DNA of 64,000 nt from Nitrosomonas halophila (GCF_900107165.1 NZ_FNOY01000002.1:44857-108856), one strand, 5' to 3'. Shown: positions 45,664 through 55,917, numbered from the stretch's first letter. Numbers and translations are program-made. Notes: generated from the letters alone by a model not told the origin.

Positions 45664-46710
45664 TCAGCGCGCCCTGACCGGCATGCCGGGCGTCAGCAAA
45701 TGCGTGCCAAGCGCGATAATTCTTGTACCGGCTGGCAAATCGGCCCGGATCCGCGCCTGCTCGGCGGTGAGCGCCACCACTTCAACCGGCACCGGCTGGG
45801 CGCGGCCTTCGAGCACTCGCCAAATACGCGCACCATCGCTGCGCTCATCCAGCGCGCCCAGGGGCACGGCCAGCACACCGGTTTCGCTTGCCTCATCCTG
45901 CAGGGCAACCTGGACAACTTTTCCCAACGGAAAACCGGCCTCCATGCCCATCACACGGTAACGGGCACGCCAGCTGCGGCTGACCGGATCGGCAGCACCG
46001 GCAACTTCGCGCAATGCAAGCCGGACGGCGTCACCGTTGGCCAGATGTACATGGCCCGTAGCGGGCGGTTGGCTGCCATCAGGCAGAAAAACCTCGATTT
46101 CGCGCTCACCTGCTTGCGCCAGCATGGCCACTGCTTCGCCAGGGCTGATGACCTGGCCGGGTTCACCACTGACCTCGATCAGCACGCCAGCCTGCGCAGC
46201 CCGCAGCTCGGCATAAGCACGCGCATTGCGGGCCTGGGCAAGGTGGGCCTGTGCGGCAGCGCGGCGGCTGGCGGCATCACGCGCCGCGAGCTCAAAACGC
46301 TCCAGTGCCTGCAGGCTGATGAAATCCCGTGCGACCAGCTGGCGATGACGCTTGAGTTCACTGGCCGCTGTCGCCAGCGCGGCATCGGTAGCGGCCAGCT
46401 CGGCCGCAGCGGCCCGCGCCGCTTGATCGAGATCGCGCGGATCGAGACTGAACAGCAATTGTCCGGCCGTCACGTGCTGCCCGGCATCGACATGGCGGGC
46501 CAGAATGCGGCCACCAACCTGGAAGGCGAGCGGAATCTCATGACGCGCCCGTACCGTACCGGAATAAACGCGGAGCGGCTGGCCATCCGGCTGGAGGGCA
46601 ACGGTCTTCACCCAGGGTGGCTGTTTCTGTGTCAGCGGATCGACATCGCTTTGGGCGCACCCGCCGAGCATCAGCATGGCCAGCAACAACAGTATGGTTA
46701 AATTCAACAT
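45664..46710 (-). CDS. RND periplasmic adaptor lipoprotein
   Basis: 348 residues, starting MLNLTILLLLAMLMLGGC with lipobox Cys18, so it is anchored to the inner membrane. Lipoyl half-motifs (GGRILARHVDAGQHVTAGQ and RAAQAGVLIEVSGEPGQVI) surround an Ala-rich hairpin. It bridges the RND pump to an outer-membrane channel. The start is chosen at the lipoprotein signal. Confidence 0.92.
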   Translation of the reverse strand: MLNLTILLLLAMLMLGGCAQSDVDPLTQKQPPWVKTVALQPDGQPLRVYSGTVRARHEIPLAFQVGGRILARHVDAGQHVTAGQLLFSLDPRDLDQAARAAAAELAATDAALATAASELKRHRQLVARDFISLQALERFELAARDAASRRAAAQAHLAQARNARAYAELRAAQAGVLIEVSGEPGQVISPGEAVAMLAQAGEREIEVFLPDGSQPPATGHVHLANGDAVRLALREVAGAADPVSRSWRARYRVMGMEAGFPLGKVVQVALQDEASETGVLAVPLGALDERSDGARIWRVLEGRAQPVPVEVVALTAEQARIRADLPAGTRIIALGTHLLTPGMPVRAR

Positions 46711-46738
46711 GGGAGTGAGCCCTGGAAAGGGGCATGAT

Positions 46739-46764
46739 ATTATTGAACGCAATCGTACAATAAT
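46739..46764. promoter_or_regulatory. TetR operator in the RND/tetR divergent gap
   Basis: ATTATTGAACG and CGTACAATAAT, 11-base arms with one mismatch around CAAT, lie midway in the 69-base gap between the adaptor and tetR starts. The location would let one repressor dimer control both promoters. Confidence 0.75.
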
Positions 46765-46779
46765 TCACGGGCACAAACA

Positions 46780-47397
46780 ATGTCGACAAACGAACGGGCA
46801 GGGCGGCCAGTCGATCACAGCAAGGACCAGGCCATTTTTGCAGCCGCACGCATGCTGTTGTTCAGACATGGGCCCGGGGGCATATCGGTGGAAGCGGTCG
46901 CCCGGCTGGCCGAAGTATCCAAGGTAACCGTCTATCGCCGCTACGCCAACCGCGAAGCGCTGATCGATGCAGTCATCAGCCAGCAAGCCGATCATATGGC
47001 AGCCAGCCTTTCCATTGCGCCGGACAGCCAGAGCAATGCGCAGGCGGCGCTCACGGCCTTCGGCACCCGCCTGCTGACCTTTCTCCTGAGCGAGGAACAT
47101 CTCGACTTCATGCGCGCCCTGCGCGGCGCGACCGAATTCCCGGCCGACGCAATGCGAAAAATCTATCGCAGCGGTCCCCAGACCACCCTGGACAAACTGA
47201 CAGACTGGATGCGGCGCGCCCACCAGTCAGGACTGGCAAATTTCAGCCAGCCGGAAAGAAGCGCGGAACTCCTGCTCGGCATGCTGATGGGCCTCGACCT
47301 CGTCCGCGCCCTCTATGGTGAACCCAGCCAGCGCGACAGCCAGAATATCGCGCAGCATGTCGATTGGGTGGTGGCTGCATTCTTGCAGCTGCATTGA
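46780..47397 (+). CDS. TetR/AcrR-family repressor of the RND operon
   Basis: 205 residues. HTH: ISVEAVARLAEVSKVTVYRRYANREALI, read in two pieces (ISVEAVARLAEVSKVT, then VYRRYANREALI). The C-terminal domain is a TetR_C type seen in regulators of efflux. It is divergent from the pump and next to a palindrome, so ligand-relieved repression is likely. The inducer is unknown. Confidence 0.9.
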   Translation: MSTNERAGRPVDHSKDQAIFAAARMLLFRHGPGGISVEAVARLAEVSKVTVYRRYANREALIDAVISQQADHMAASLSIAPDSQSNAQAALTAFGTRLLTFLLSEEHLDFMRALRGATEFPADAMRKIYRSGPQTTLDKLTDWMRRAHQSGLANFSQPERSAELLLGMLMGLDLVRALYGEPSQRDSQNIAQHVDWVVAAFLQLH

Positions 47398-47589
47398 GGC
47401 ATGATCAGCGCCGGGAATATCTGAGTCCGTGATAATTGATCGCTGGCTTTATGGTGCGCAAGCGGCGCGGCAACCCAGAGATACCATGACGACGGAATTC
47501 TTACCGATTACACGCGCAAATCGACTACGATCGATAAATTTCAACCACTCTTTTCAGGATTAAAAGTATTCAGGATTCCTGTGACATAG

Positions 47590-49203
47590 TCAGTGAATGA
47601 AATTAGCCCCATCGCCGTCTGATTCCACACCTATCGCCTGATACAGGGCAACACTATCGAGAAGGCGTTGGGCTTGCGCAGCAATCAAGTTGATTTTGTT
47701 CTGTTGCATCTGTTGCGTAGCAACAAGCAGTTGCACATAGCTGGCAGCGCCAAGCATGTATTGTCTGCGCATCGATTCCATGGATTCCTGCGCAGTGGTA
47801 TCGGCGGTTGCCAGCGCTACCAATTGTTGGGCGTCATACTGCAACGCGCGCAGAATATCGGCTACATTGCGCAGGGATTCGAGCACAACGTTTTGGTAAT
47901 TAGCTGCAGCCGCATCGAATGCAGCCAAGGCTGCACGCTTTTCTGCCGACAAGCCAGGGTTGAAGAGAGGTTGAGTCAGTTGCCCAAGGAAATTCCAGAT
48001 TAACGTGCCAGGGCCGAATAGAGCGGCTGTGGTCAATGCCTGTGAGCCGAGGTTAGCACTCAAGTTGATTTGTGGATAGAATTTAGCAATCGCCACGCCA
48101 TATTCGGCATTGGCCGCTTGCAATAATGCTTCCGCCGCCTGTATATCGGGACGCTGGCGAACTAGCCCGGAAGGAACGACCCGCGGTAATTCGCTCGGCA
48201 AAGTAAAATCCGCCAATGTGAATTGGGGCATTTCCTTCGCCCCGGGTACCCGGCCAGCCAGCACCGCGAGCAAGTGCCGACTCTGCTCAAATTGCAGGCG
48301 CAGCGGTAGCAAAGTGGCGCGAGTTTGTTCAACTTGGGTTCGTAACGCCAGCACTTCGTCTGGTGAAGCTGCCCCCAACGCCTTCCGCTTTTGCTCGAGC
48401 TTGAGCTGCTCCATTTCAACTTGCAATATCGTCTCCATCGCCTCGACTTGAGCAGCCAACTTGGCCTGGGTAACGGCAGTGGTGATGAGATTGGCCACTA
48501 GCGCCAGTTGTGCGCCATGCAGCTGATAGCGTTGATAATCGATACGGGCTGCCAGGGCCGTCAGTGCATGCCGGTTCGCACCGGCTAAATCGAGCTGGTA
48601 ATGCACACCGATGCCAGCGTTAAACAGGCTGAATTCCCGTGCATCCTCGGGTAGACCCAATGAACCAGGATTAAAACGCTGGCGCTGCCCACTCAAGCTT
48701 GCATCGATTTGAGGATAGCGCGCCAATCCCGCCCGTGCCGCATAAACCTCTTGCGCCTGCCGCAAAGTAGCTTGCGCAGAAAGCAGGGTTGGATTGGCTA
48801 CCATAGCCTGTTCGATAAGTGTGTCTAGTTTGAGTGAACCGAAGCCACGCCACCACTGCGCGCGCACGCTCATGCCTTCGCTGAAACGCTGGGCCTCTCC
48901 AAGGAAAATCGGTGCGGAAGCGGTTTGCATCGGAAAACTGGTCGCCGTGTAATGTGCAGTATCGGGTGTGGCAGGACGTTTGAAATCGGGCCCGACAGCA
49001 CAGCCAGCCAGTAATCCAACAAGAAGCAGTGTCATGAATACACGAACGGATAGGCTGTCGCTACGCCTGCGATCGATGATGCAACTACTTGTCATACTCA
49101 GAGAATACGCACATGCTGAGCTTATATTCTGACTGTTGTTTCCTACAATAGCTTGAGCGGCTGGCGTGCCGTAAGGTTTCTCAGCGAAATGCTGGTTCTT
49201 CAT
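47590..49203 (-). CDS. Outer-membrane efflux lipoprotein (OprM/NodT family)
   Basis: 537 residues from ATG at 49203, which has GGAG nine bases before it. The lipobox LLAGC puts the lipidated Cys at residue 68, an unusually long leader; a start at 49095 would place it at 32 and is an alternative. After it come the NodT blocks VGPDFKRP and WWRGFGSLKLDTLIEQA and a repeat of the same fold. It is the last gene of the five-gene ABC export operon, 22 bases after the ATPase. Confidence 0.9.
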   Translation of the reverse strand: MKNQHFAEKPYGTPAAQAIVGNNSQNISSACAYSLSMTSSCIIDRRRSDSLSVRVFMTLLLVGLLAGCAVGPDFKRPATPDTAHYTATSFPMQTASAPIFLGEAQRFSEGMSVRAQWWRGFGSLKLDTLIEQAMVANPTLLSAQATLRQAQEVYAARAGLARYPQIDASLSGQRQRFNPGSLGLPEDAREFSLFNAGIGVHYQLDLAGANRHALTALAARIDYQRYQLHGAQLALVANLITTAVTQAKLAAQVEAMETILQVEMEQLKLEQKRKALGAASPDEVLALRTQVEQTRATLLPLRLQFEQSRHLLAVLAGRVPGAKEMPQFTLADFTLPSELPRVVPSGLVRQRPDIQAAEALLQAANAEYGVAIAKFYPQINLSANLGSQALTTAALFGPGTLIWNFLGQLTQPLFNPGLSAEKRAALAAFDAAAANYQNVVLESLRNVADILRALQYDAQQLVALATADTTAQESMESMRRQYMLGAASYVQLLVATQQMQQNKINLIAAQAQRLLDSVALYQAIGVESDGDGANFIH

Positions 49204-49225
49204 CGAAAGCTCCTTGATTATCCAC

Positions 49226-49936
49226 TCAATCGAATTCCCGGCCTTCGCCAATTTCTTCGTGAGTTATTCCGTCACGAATATGGTAGATACGCTTAAAAGT
49301 GGGGATAATTTTCTCGTCATGGGTGACGACAACAATGGCGGTCTCGAACTGACGCGCCATATCATTCAGAATCCGCACGACTGCCAAGGCACGTTCGCTG
49401 TCGAGCGGCGCTGTTGGCTCGTCAGCCAGAATCACTGGTGGACGATTGATCAGACCGCGGGCAATGGCCACGCGTTGCTGTTCCCCGCCCGAGAGTTCTG
49501 ATGGCATTGCCTGGGCCCGGTGTTGAATATCGAGCGCCTGCAGCAATGCCATTGCTTTTGTACGCGCCACATCATTGGGTACGCCGGCCAGCATCGGCAG
49601 CAGGGCAACGTTATCGGTAACGTCGAGAAACGGAATCAAGTAAGGCGCCTGGAACACGAACCCGATCTTGTCACGGCGCAGCGCGCGCAGATCCGTGATT
49701 TTCCAGCCGTTGTCATAGATTACCTCATTGCCCAGAATCATGCGTCCGGCAGTGGGCTCAATCACTGCACCCAGGCACTTGAGCAGGGTGCTCTTGCCCG
49801 AACCCGAAGGTCCGATCAATCCCACCACTTCGCCCGGTGCGACCCGCATGTCGACTTGCTTGAGTGCATCGACCGCTGTTTCACCCTTGCCGTAGCGCTT
49901 GTGCAAACCTTCGATACGGATGCCGCCACCTTCCAT
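49226..49936 (-). CDS. ABC exporter ATP-binding subunit (MacB/DevA-like)
   Basis: 236 residues with Walker [10 protein letters not shown], signature LSGGEQQRV, Walker [13 protein letters not shown] and H-loop VTHD. It pairs with the FtsX-type permease one base upstream. It belongs to the group that works with a periplasmic adaptor and an outer-membrane factor, moving substrates from the periplasm. Confidence 0.92.
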   Translation of the reverse strand: MEGGGIRIEGLHKRYGKGETAVDALKQVDMRVAPGEVVGLIGPSGSGKSTLLKCLGAVIEPTAGRMILGNEVIYDNGWKITDLRALRRDKIGFVFQAPYLIPFLDVTDNVALLPMLAGVPNDVARTKAMALLQALDIQHRAQAMPSELSGGEQQRVAIARGLINRPPVILADEPTAPLDSERALAVVRILNDMARQFETAIVVVTHDEKIIPTFKRIYHIRDGITHEEIGEGREFD

Positions 49937-49937
49937 C

Positions 49938-51140
49938 TCAACCTCCTATGGCTTCGGCGGGATCGACCTTGAGCGCGGCGTGGATAGCAATAATGCTGGC
50001 AAGCACACAGATGATCATGAGTACAATAAAACCGCTGAACGCATCTCGCAGTTCGAGCAGCACATATTTTGGAAAGATTAATGCCCAGAAAGTAGCGGAG
50101 ATCTTGCCCACCACGAAGCCGATGACACCCAATCCCAGCGCCTCTTGCATGATCATGCCGGCGATGGTGCGATTTTTGGTGCCGATAAGCTTGAGCACTG
50201 CAATCTCGCGGATTTTCCCCAAGGTCAGGGTATAGATAATGAACGCAATGATTGCTGCGCTGACAACTGCGAGAATCACCAGAAACATCCCGATCTGCTG
50301 AGCAGAAGTGGCGATCAGCTTACCGATAAGAATATCTTCCATTTGCGACCTGGTATAGGCAGTCAAGCGTTTCCAGCGTTGGATCACTTCGACGACTTCA
50401 TCTGCGGCATAACCAGGCTTGAGTCTTACCAATACGGCATTGACATAGGGATTGCTGCTTTGCGAAGTGATTACCGTATCCAGTAAGTCGGGTATGGCTG
50501 GGCGGTTAAAGGCTGGATTTTCAGCGATGCGGCGGCGATTCTGCAGAATAGCATCGTTATCCTTGAGAAACTGTGCCTCCTGTGCATCCTTGAGGGGAAT
50601 GAATACCATCGGATCACCACTGGAGGATACCATCCGCCGGGTTAATCCCACCACGGTATAGTCATTGCGTCGAATCTGGATGCGATCATCCAACTTGAAA
50701 CCTGTAGCCATATCAGCTACCGCTTCGTAGTGGCTACGGGTGATCTGGCGTCCGGCCACAAGATAGGGTGGCCACCCGGGTATGCCCGCGCCACCAGGCG
50801 CAATACCGACTACCATTGCTCGAACATCGTTCTCGCCTTGACGAATTTGCATGGTCAAATAAGTGACATTGGCAGCCTGCGCGACACCCGGCAGGGCAAG
50901 AATGCCGCGATAGCTATCATCGTAAAGGCTGGAAGACTCCGCATAGGGTCCAAGTGTATTCTTTTGCACTACCCACAGATCGGCGCCGCTGTTGTCCAGC
51001 AACACTTTGCCATCGTCCACCATGCCTCGATAAACGCCAGCCATGGTCAAGGTCACACCAATCAGCAGCCCAAGACCTATACCGGTGAAAATGAATTTGC
51101 CCCAGGCGTGCAGAATATCGCGTCCGGCGAGACTGATCAT
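49938..51140 (-). CDS. FtsX-type ABC exporter permease (DevC-like)
   Basis: 400 residues, four membrane helices: one at the N-terminus (FIFTGIGLGLLIGVTLTM), a large periplasmic domain, and three at the C-terminus. This MacB/FtsX layout is typical of mechanotransmission exporters. ATGA overlap with the adaptor gene at 51137-51140. Confidence 0.9.
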   Translation of the reverse strand: MISLAGRDILHAWGKFIFTGIGLGLLIGVTLTMAGVYRGMVDDGKVLLDNSGADLWVVQKNTLGPYAESSSLYDDSYRGILALPGVAQAANVTYLTMQIRQGENDVRAMVVGIAPGGAGIPGWPPYLVAGRQITRSHYEAVADMATGFKLDDRIQIRRNDYTVVGLTRRMVSSSGDPMVFIPLKDAQEAQFLKDNDAILQNRRRIAENPAFNRPAIPDLLDTVITSQSSNPYVNAVLVRLKPGYAADEVVEVIQRWKRLTAYTRSQMEDILIGKLIATSAQQIGMFLVILAVVSAAIIAFIIYTLTLGKIREIAVLKLIGTKNRTIAGMIMQEALGLGVIGFVVGKISATFWALIFPKYVLLELRDAFSGFIVLMIICVLASIIAIHAALKVDPAEAIGG

Positions 51141-52288
51141 TGTGCCAATCCAGGAATATGTTCGACCAAGCGGAAGCGGCTATATGCATGCAATGCCTGC
51201 TCACTGTATACCACCACCTGGTCACCTGCCTTCAGCCCGACAAGAACTTGCACCTGGCCAGAGAGGTCGGCAGCCCCTAGCCTGACAGGGGTAAAGCGCA
51301 GCGCCCCAGCTTCGATTCGCCAAACCCCTATCCTGCCATCATGATGATGGACAGCGGCATTGGGAATCACTGGAGCAAGAGGAAGAGCGGGCAAATCAAT
51401 CGTAACTTCGGCCAATTCGCCCACCGGCGGCAATAACAAAGGCTGAGAATCAAAAACCACTTTGGCAAGCATCTCCTCTGTCACCGCATCGGCCCGTGGT
51501 TCTACCCGGAAAACATGTCCGGTCAACGATTGGCCGCTCCGAGAGCGTAAGGCGATGTGCGCCGGCAGGCCAGCCGTGAGGCCTGAAGCACTGATCTGAT
51601 CGAAGCGTGTATGGATCCATAAGCTCTTTGGATCGATTATTTCCAGTACAGCCCGCCCTGCTGCCACCGTCGTGCCGGGATCGGCGTCACGCACTGCCAC
51701 CAAGCCCTCGGCCGGTGCAACGAAACGTAGATTTTCCCGTTGCACAACCGTTGCCGCAAGGTCAGCCTGGGCCCGGCTGAGATCTTCCTGTGCAGCCGAC
51801 AACGCCGCATTGGCAATCTGTAATTCCTGCCGTTTGGTGGAAGCAATTTCCTCACTGGTCGAGCGAGCCGCCAGCAATTGCTCATAGCGATGCGCCTGGG
51901 TCTGTGCGTAGGCCTGCCGGGCCCTGGCCTCGCGCAATATCGCCTGCGCATGCTTAAGCGTTGCTTCCCGCGAGCGAATACGCGCTTCAAAATCAACTGG
52001 ATCCATCTCACCGAGCACTTGCCCGGCCGTCACCCGGTCGCCGACATGCACCGCCAGGCTTTGGATACGGCCAGTAGTAATAGGGCCGATTTTATAGGTG
52101 TAGCGCGCCTCGATGGTGCCGATGCCAAAAAGAACCGGATGTATCGATCGTGCCTTGACTGTTTCAACAGTCACCGATACCGGCGCCAATGGGCCAGAAC
52201 TTAGAGCGACATATACGAATAGGGCAAACAATGGAATGATTACCACAAGTACTGCCAAGGTACGCCGTTGCAATGGCTGCCGCTTCAT
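51137..52288 (-). CDS. Periplasmic adaptor (HlyD/DevB-like)
   Basis: 383 residues from ATG at 52288, in ATGA overlap with the tetR stop. One N-terminal anchor (LAVLVVIIPLFALFVYVAL), a lipoyl pair around a coiled hairpin (ATLKHAQAILREARARQAY), and a beta-barrel domain. It links the ABC permease to the outer-membrane factor. Confidence 0.9.
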   Translation of the reverse strand: MKRQPLQRRTLAVLVVIIPLFALFVYVALSSGPLAPVSVTVETVKARSIHPVLFGIGTIEARYTYKIGPITTGRIQSLAVHVGDRVTAGQVLGEMDPVDFEARIRSREATLKHAQAILREARARQAYAQTQAHRYEQLLAARSTSEEIASTKRQELQIANAALSAAQEDLSRAQADLAATVVQRENLRFVAPAEGLVAVRDADPGTTVAAGRAVLEIIDPKSLWIHTRFDQISASGLTAGLPAHIALRSRSGQSLTGHVFRVEPRADAVTEEMLAKVVFDSQPLLLPPVGELAEVTIDLPALPLAPVIPNAAVHHHDGRIGVWRIEAGALRFTPVRLGAADLSGQVQVLVGLKAGDQVVVYSEQALHAYSRFRLVEHIPGLAQ

Positions 52289-52893
52289 GGCCGGTAACCG
52301 ATACCACATTGGTAAATCGAGAAAACCCTGGGCGCAATATGGCGCATTTGGTGTACATCACCCGCCAACAGTGACTGCATGACCAAACCCTGGATGCTTC
52401 CGATAAACAAGGTGACTGCCGCTTCAGTATCCAGGGTGGCAGACAATTCACCACAAGCCTTGCCCTGCTCAATGAGTACATGCAAGCGCTCACCATAACG
52501 TTGAATCAGCGTTTGCACCATCCGTTTGGCAGGAGTCGGCTCTGCACGTTGCAATTCACTTAACATCATCCTGGGTACGCCTGGATGTGCGACGACAAAC
52601 TCGACATGACTCATAAACATGGCCTCCATTGCCGCCAATGGCGAATCAATTCCAGCCGCAGCCTGATCGATACGTGTCAGCAGGCGTTCTGCCACCCATG
52701 CCATAACCGCCTGCCAAATGGCATCCTTGGTCGGGAAATGACGAAACAAGGCACCCTGGGTCAATTTCATATGCTTGGCGATAGCCGAGGTTGTAATTTC
52801 ACTCGGATTTTGCGAAGCGGCAAGTTCGACCACGGCTTCGACGGTTACGGCCCGGCGCTCGTCGGCGGAAAGATGCTTAGTGTGAATGTCCAA
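52285..52893 (-). CDS. TetR/AcrR-family regulator, first gene of the ABC export operon
   Basis: 202 residues. HTH: EITTSAIAKHMKLTQGALF then RHFPTKDAIW. The gene leads the five-gene operon, so it would repress its own transcription together with the exporter. A perfect palindrome sits 15 bases upstream of its start. Confidence 0.9.
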   Translation of the reverse strand: MDIHTKHLSADERRAVTVEAVVELAASQNPSEITTSAIAKHMKLTQGALFRHFPTKDAIWQAVMAWVAERLLTRIDQAAAGIDSPLAAMEAMFMSHVEFVVAHPGVPRMMLSELQRAEPTPAKRMVQTLIQRYGERLHVLIEQGKACGELSATLDTEAAVTLFIGSIQGLVMQSLLAGDVHQMRHIAPRVFSIYQCGIGYRP

Positions 52894-52907
52894 AACAATA
52901 CCCCCTA

Positions 52908-52931
52908 AAGATAGTAATTAGTTACTATCTT
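52908..52931. promoter_or_regulatory. TetR operator before the ABC export operon
   Basis: Perfect 10-base arms AAGATAGTAA / TTACTATCTT around TTAG. The AT-rich palindrome overlaps the region expected for the leftward promoter. Confidence 0.75.
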
Positions 52932-53020
52932 ATCATGTAAAATAACAACTGCAAGCAGATTTTCTTCTTGGTATTTGATGGCGATACAGACCGCTGACCT
53001 GATCACGCCCATCGCCCAAC

Positions 53021-53052
53021 CTTCATACAACCGTCATTAACACGTCATCTTG
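53021..53052 (+). promoter_or_regulatory. Pho-box-like triple repeat before phoX
   Basis: TCAT occurs at 53023, 53034 and 53045, exactly 11 bases apart, inside CTTCATACAAC, CGTCATTAACA and CGTCATCTTGC. This spacing is that of PhoB half-sites, and the downstream gene is a phosphatase. PhoB control under phosphate starvation is inferred. Confidence 0.6.
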
Positions 53053-53207
53053 CCTGTTTAACCTTCGAGCCTGATCCAGTTGCGACGAACAGGCATTGCC
53101 GTTCAATTCGCATGTCTGGGCCAAGCGTGCGCCGCCGGTACAGGCTGGCCACACTGCTTTGTGATCCTGAATTAAGGATATCCAACGAAACCAACAGGAG
53201 CATATAT

Positions 53208-54716
53208 ATGACTGCTTTGAATCGACGCAAATTCCTGGCAATGCTATCCGCCGCGACAGCGGGCACCGCAGTAGCGCCATTGGGCAATCTTTACGCAAGA
53301 AGTTTTCCGCAGGGCATTTTCGGTCAGCCAACACCGGGGGTGTGCATCGCCAATGGCGTAAGCCAGGGCTTCGGGCCGATCGTTCCAAAATTGCCGCTCA
53401 ATGCTGCCGATTTGACCGATACGGTGGTAGGCAATTTGAGTCAGGCGCACTTGCTGGAATTACCAGAAAATTTTTCCTATACGGCGCTTTCGATCACCGG
53501 TCAAATAATGGGTGATGGCTCGATCGTACCGGGTGACCATGACGGCATGGCCTGTTTTATGGGCCAGAATGGCGATTATGTGCTGGTGCGCAACCATGAG
53601 CTCAGCAGAGGCCAAAACAAATACGGCAACCGAACCGGCTGTCAGCCCCCCAATGGAAAAGTCTACGATCCGTTCAATTTGCCGGAAGGTCAGGGCGGCG
53701 GCGGCACCAGCACGCTGATCATCGATCGCCAGGGCCAATTGGTCATGGACTACATTTCGCTCGGCGGCACCATCAGGAACTGCGCTGGCGGTCCGACACC
53801 ATGGGGCTCCTGGATCAGCTGCGAGGAAGATGTGTCAACTTTGTCAGCTGCTGCCAATACCAAAATGCATGGCTACAATTTCGAAGTTCCCGCCCTGCTC
53901 GGGCAGGCGGTCGATCCAATACCACTGATCGATATGGGCCGTTTCAACCATGAAGCAGTCGCCTGCGATCCCAGAACCGGCTATATCTACCAAACAGAAG
54001 ACCGTGGCGACAGCCTGTTTTACCGCTTTGTGCCACATGTCAGACAGCCCCGCCATTTCGGCGATTTGCAGCAGGGCGGTGAACTCTATGCCATGGTAAT
54101 CGATGCCCAGACCAATGCGGTTTGCGACGGATCGGTTCTGCCAGTACTGAACGCTCATGACAGTGTCGATACCCGCCGCAACGTGCAATCCTTCCTCGGC
54201 CAGCCCCTGCCTGTCAAATGGGTCAAGCTGGAGGATGTCAATCCAGCGGCCGATACCCTGCGCTTCGAGGGCCAGGCCAAAGGTGCGGCGGTATTCGCGC
54301 GCGGCGAAGGGATGTGGTACAGCAACAGCGACGGACTGGTTTATTTTGTCGCCACCAGCGGCGGAGACATCGGTCGCGGCCAAGTATGGGCCTACAATCC
54401 GAAGCAGGAAACCGTCACATTGCTGGTTGAATCAACAGATCAAGGGGTACTGGACAGGCCGGACAACATTACCGTCGGCCCAGATGGCGCACTCTACCTG
54501 TGTGAAGACGGTTCTGGCGAGCAATTCGTGGTTGGCGTCGACCAACAGGGCAATCTGTTCCCCTTCGCCAGAAACAACTACAACACCAGCGAGTTTGCAG
54601 GCGCTTGCTTCTCGCCCGATGGCCGCTTCATGTTTGTCAATGTCATGTCGTTCGGCGCAACCTTCGCCATCTTCCGCAATGATCATCGCCCCATCAAGCT
54701 CAATGCCCAAGCCTGA
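53208..54716 (+). CDS. phoX: PhoX-family alkaline phosphatase (DUF839), Tat-exported
   Basis: 502 residues. ATG at 53208 follows AGGAG and begins a twin-arginine signal (MTALNRRKFLAMLSAATAG). The PhoX signature CAGGPTPWGSWISCEED is near 195, and the Ca/Fe-binding acidic loops such as EDRGDSLFYRF follow. It releases phosphate from organic esters in the periplasm. DUF839 proteins outside PhoX proper exist, so the gene symbol is a moderate call. Confidence 0.8.
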   Translation: MTALNRRKFLAMLSAATAGTAVAPLGNLYARSFPQGIFGQPTPGVCIANGVSQGFGPIVPKLPLNAADLTDTVVGNLSQAHLLELPENFSYTALSITGQIMGDGSIVPGDHDGMACFMGQNGDYVLVRNHELSRGQNKYGNRTGCQPPNGKVYDPFNLPEGQGGGGTSTLIIDRQGQLVMDYISLGGTIRNCAGGPTPWGSWISCEEDVSTLSAAANTKMHGYNFEVPALLGQAVDPIPLIDMGRFNHEAVACDPRTGYIYQTEDRGDSLFYRFVPHVRQPRHFGDLQQGGELYAMVIDAQTNAVCDGSVLPVLNAHDSVDTRRNVQSFLGQPLPVKWVKLEDVNPAADTLRFEGQAKGAAVFARGEGMWYSNSDGLVYFVATSGGDIGRGQVWAYNPKQETVTLLVESTDQGVLDRPDNITVGPDGALYLCEDGSGEQFVVGVDQQGNLFPFARNNYNTSEFAGACFSPDGRFMFVNVMSFGATFAIFRNDHRPIKLNAQA

Positions 54717-55170
54717 TCACGCCGGGTATCCTCACATCAAACCCTAGGCTGTTTCCAATTTCAGCACGGCACATGAAGTCCATCCCGCTGAAAATTGTCT
54801 GGTAGCCTCCGCAACAACCCCCGGTGCAATGCCGGGGGTTGGTTGTCAATCAATCGGCCTTGAATGCACCCACCCGGTTGTGCCCATCCCGCATCACCTT
54901 TTCACACCATCCAACACCCGTCCGCCGCGACAGCGCAAACGAATGACGCCAGACGCGCCCAATTGTCACACTTATTCCTTCACGGCTCCTAAGCTCGGCG
55001 TGCTTGCGTTTGACAACCCATTCAATCTTCAGTACTTTCCTATGGTGTAAGGCTTGGATGGCACTCGGTTGCCACCGGCTTGGTGAGTACAGCGCTTTCA
55101 AGATTTGTATTTGCGGCGGGCGCTGCGCGCCTTTGCCTGCTGTCTGAACTGACTTCCTATCATATTACCC
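54717..55170. other. Intergenic region with a terminator-like hairpin
   Basis: A strong hairpin CAACCCCCGG / CCGGGGGTTG at 54815-54841 lies about 100 bases after phoX and could end its transcript, though without a clear T-run. Beyond it, 54850-55170 shows only small open frames without family character; I see no gene. Confidence 0.5.
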
Positions 55171-55917
55171 ATGCACGCAGCCTTGTTACATGTTGATGCT
55201 TTGGTCAAGGGTTATCGCCTGGGCCGGCAGTCGATTGAAGTTTTGCGCGGCTTGAGCTTGCATGTGGCGCAAGGCGAAATGGTCGCGATCATGGGGCCGA
55301 GCGGGTCGGGCAAGACCACCTTGCTCAATTGCCTGTGCGGAATCGATGCCCCGCAAAGTGGGACGGTGACGGTCGCTGGCGATAGGATTGATTATCGTGA
55401 CGAGCGCGCACGCACCCTTTTGCGCAGAAAACGGATCGGCCAGGTATTCCAGTTTTTCAATCTTATCCCAACATTGACCGTGGCCGAAAATGTCGGCTTG
55501 CCACTCTTGATCGACCGTGATAGGCGCCATAGGGACGGCAAAAGAGTGCGTGAAATGCTCGCCCTGGTGGGGATGAGCGAGCGCCGGGATCACCTGCCGT
55601 TTCAACTTTCCGGGGGAGAAATGCAGCTGGTCTCGATCGCACGCGCCCTGGTGCATGGGCCGGATCTGCTGCTCGCCGACGAACCGACCGGCAACGTCAA
55701 CCCGCAGGTGGGCCGCTCGATCATGCGTATTCTGCGTGACACTGCGCGCCGCCAGGGCAGCGGGGTGTTGATGGTGACGCACAGCCCCGAGCATGCAGCC
55801 TGGGCAGACCGGGTATGTTTTCTGAAGGATGGGATCATTGCGTCTGAACTGCTGCACAAGGGGCAGGCAGATGCTCCGGCACCGATTCACGCGCGCCTGC
55901 TGGCTTTGGGGATATGA
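55171..55917 (+). CDS. ABC ATP-binding protein of an FtsX-type system
   Basis: 248 residues: Walker [10 protein letters not shown], signature [15 protein letters not shown], Walker [10 protein letters not shown]. The D-loop reads GNVN where GNLD is usual, replacing the conserved Asp by Asn. This residue helps couple the two ATP sites, so hydrolysis may be altered. It belongs with the next gene. Confidence 0.88.
   Translation: MHAALLHVDALVKGYRLGRQSIEVLRGLSLHVAQGEMVAIMGPSGSGKTTLLNCLCGIDAPQSGTVTVAGDRIDYRDERARTLLRRKRIGQVFQFFNLIPTLTVAENVGLPLLIDRDRRHRDGKRVREMLALVGMSERRDHLPFQLSGGEMQLVSIARALVHGPDLLLADEPTGNVNPQVGRSIMRILRDTARRQGSGVLMVTHSPEHAAWADRVCFLKDGIIASELLHKGQADAPAPIHARLLALGI

Noticed and set aside
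54829..55050. 73-residue frame after the phoX hairpin
   Set aside because: No ribosome site, no recognisable domain; starts inside the hairpin.
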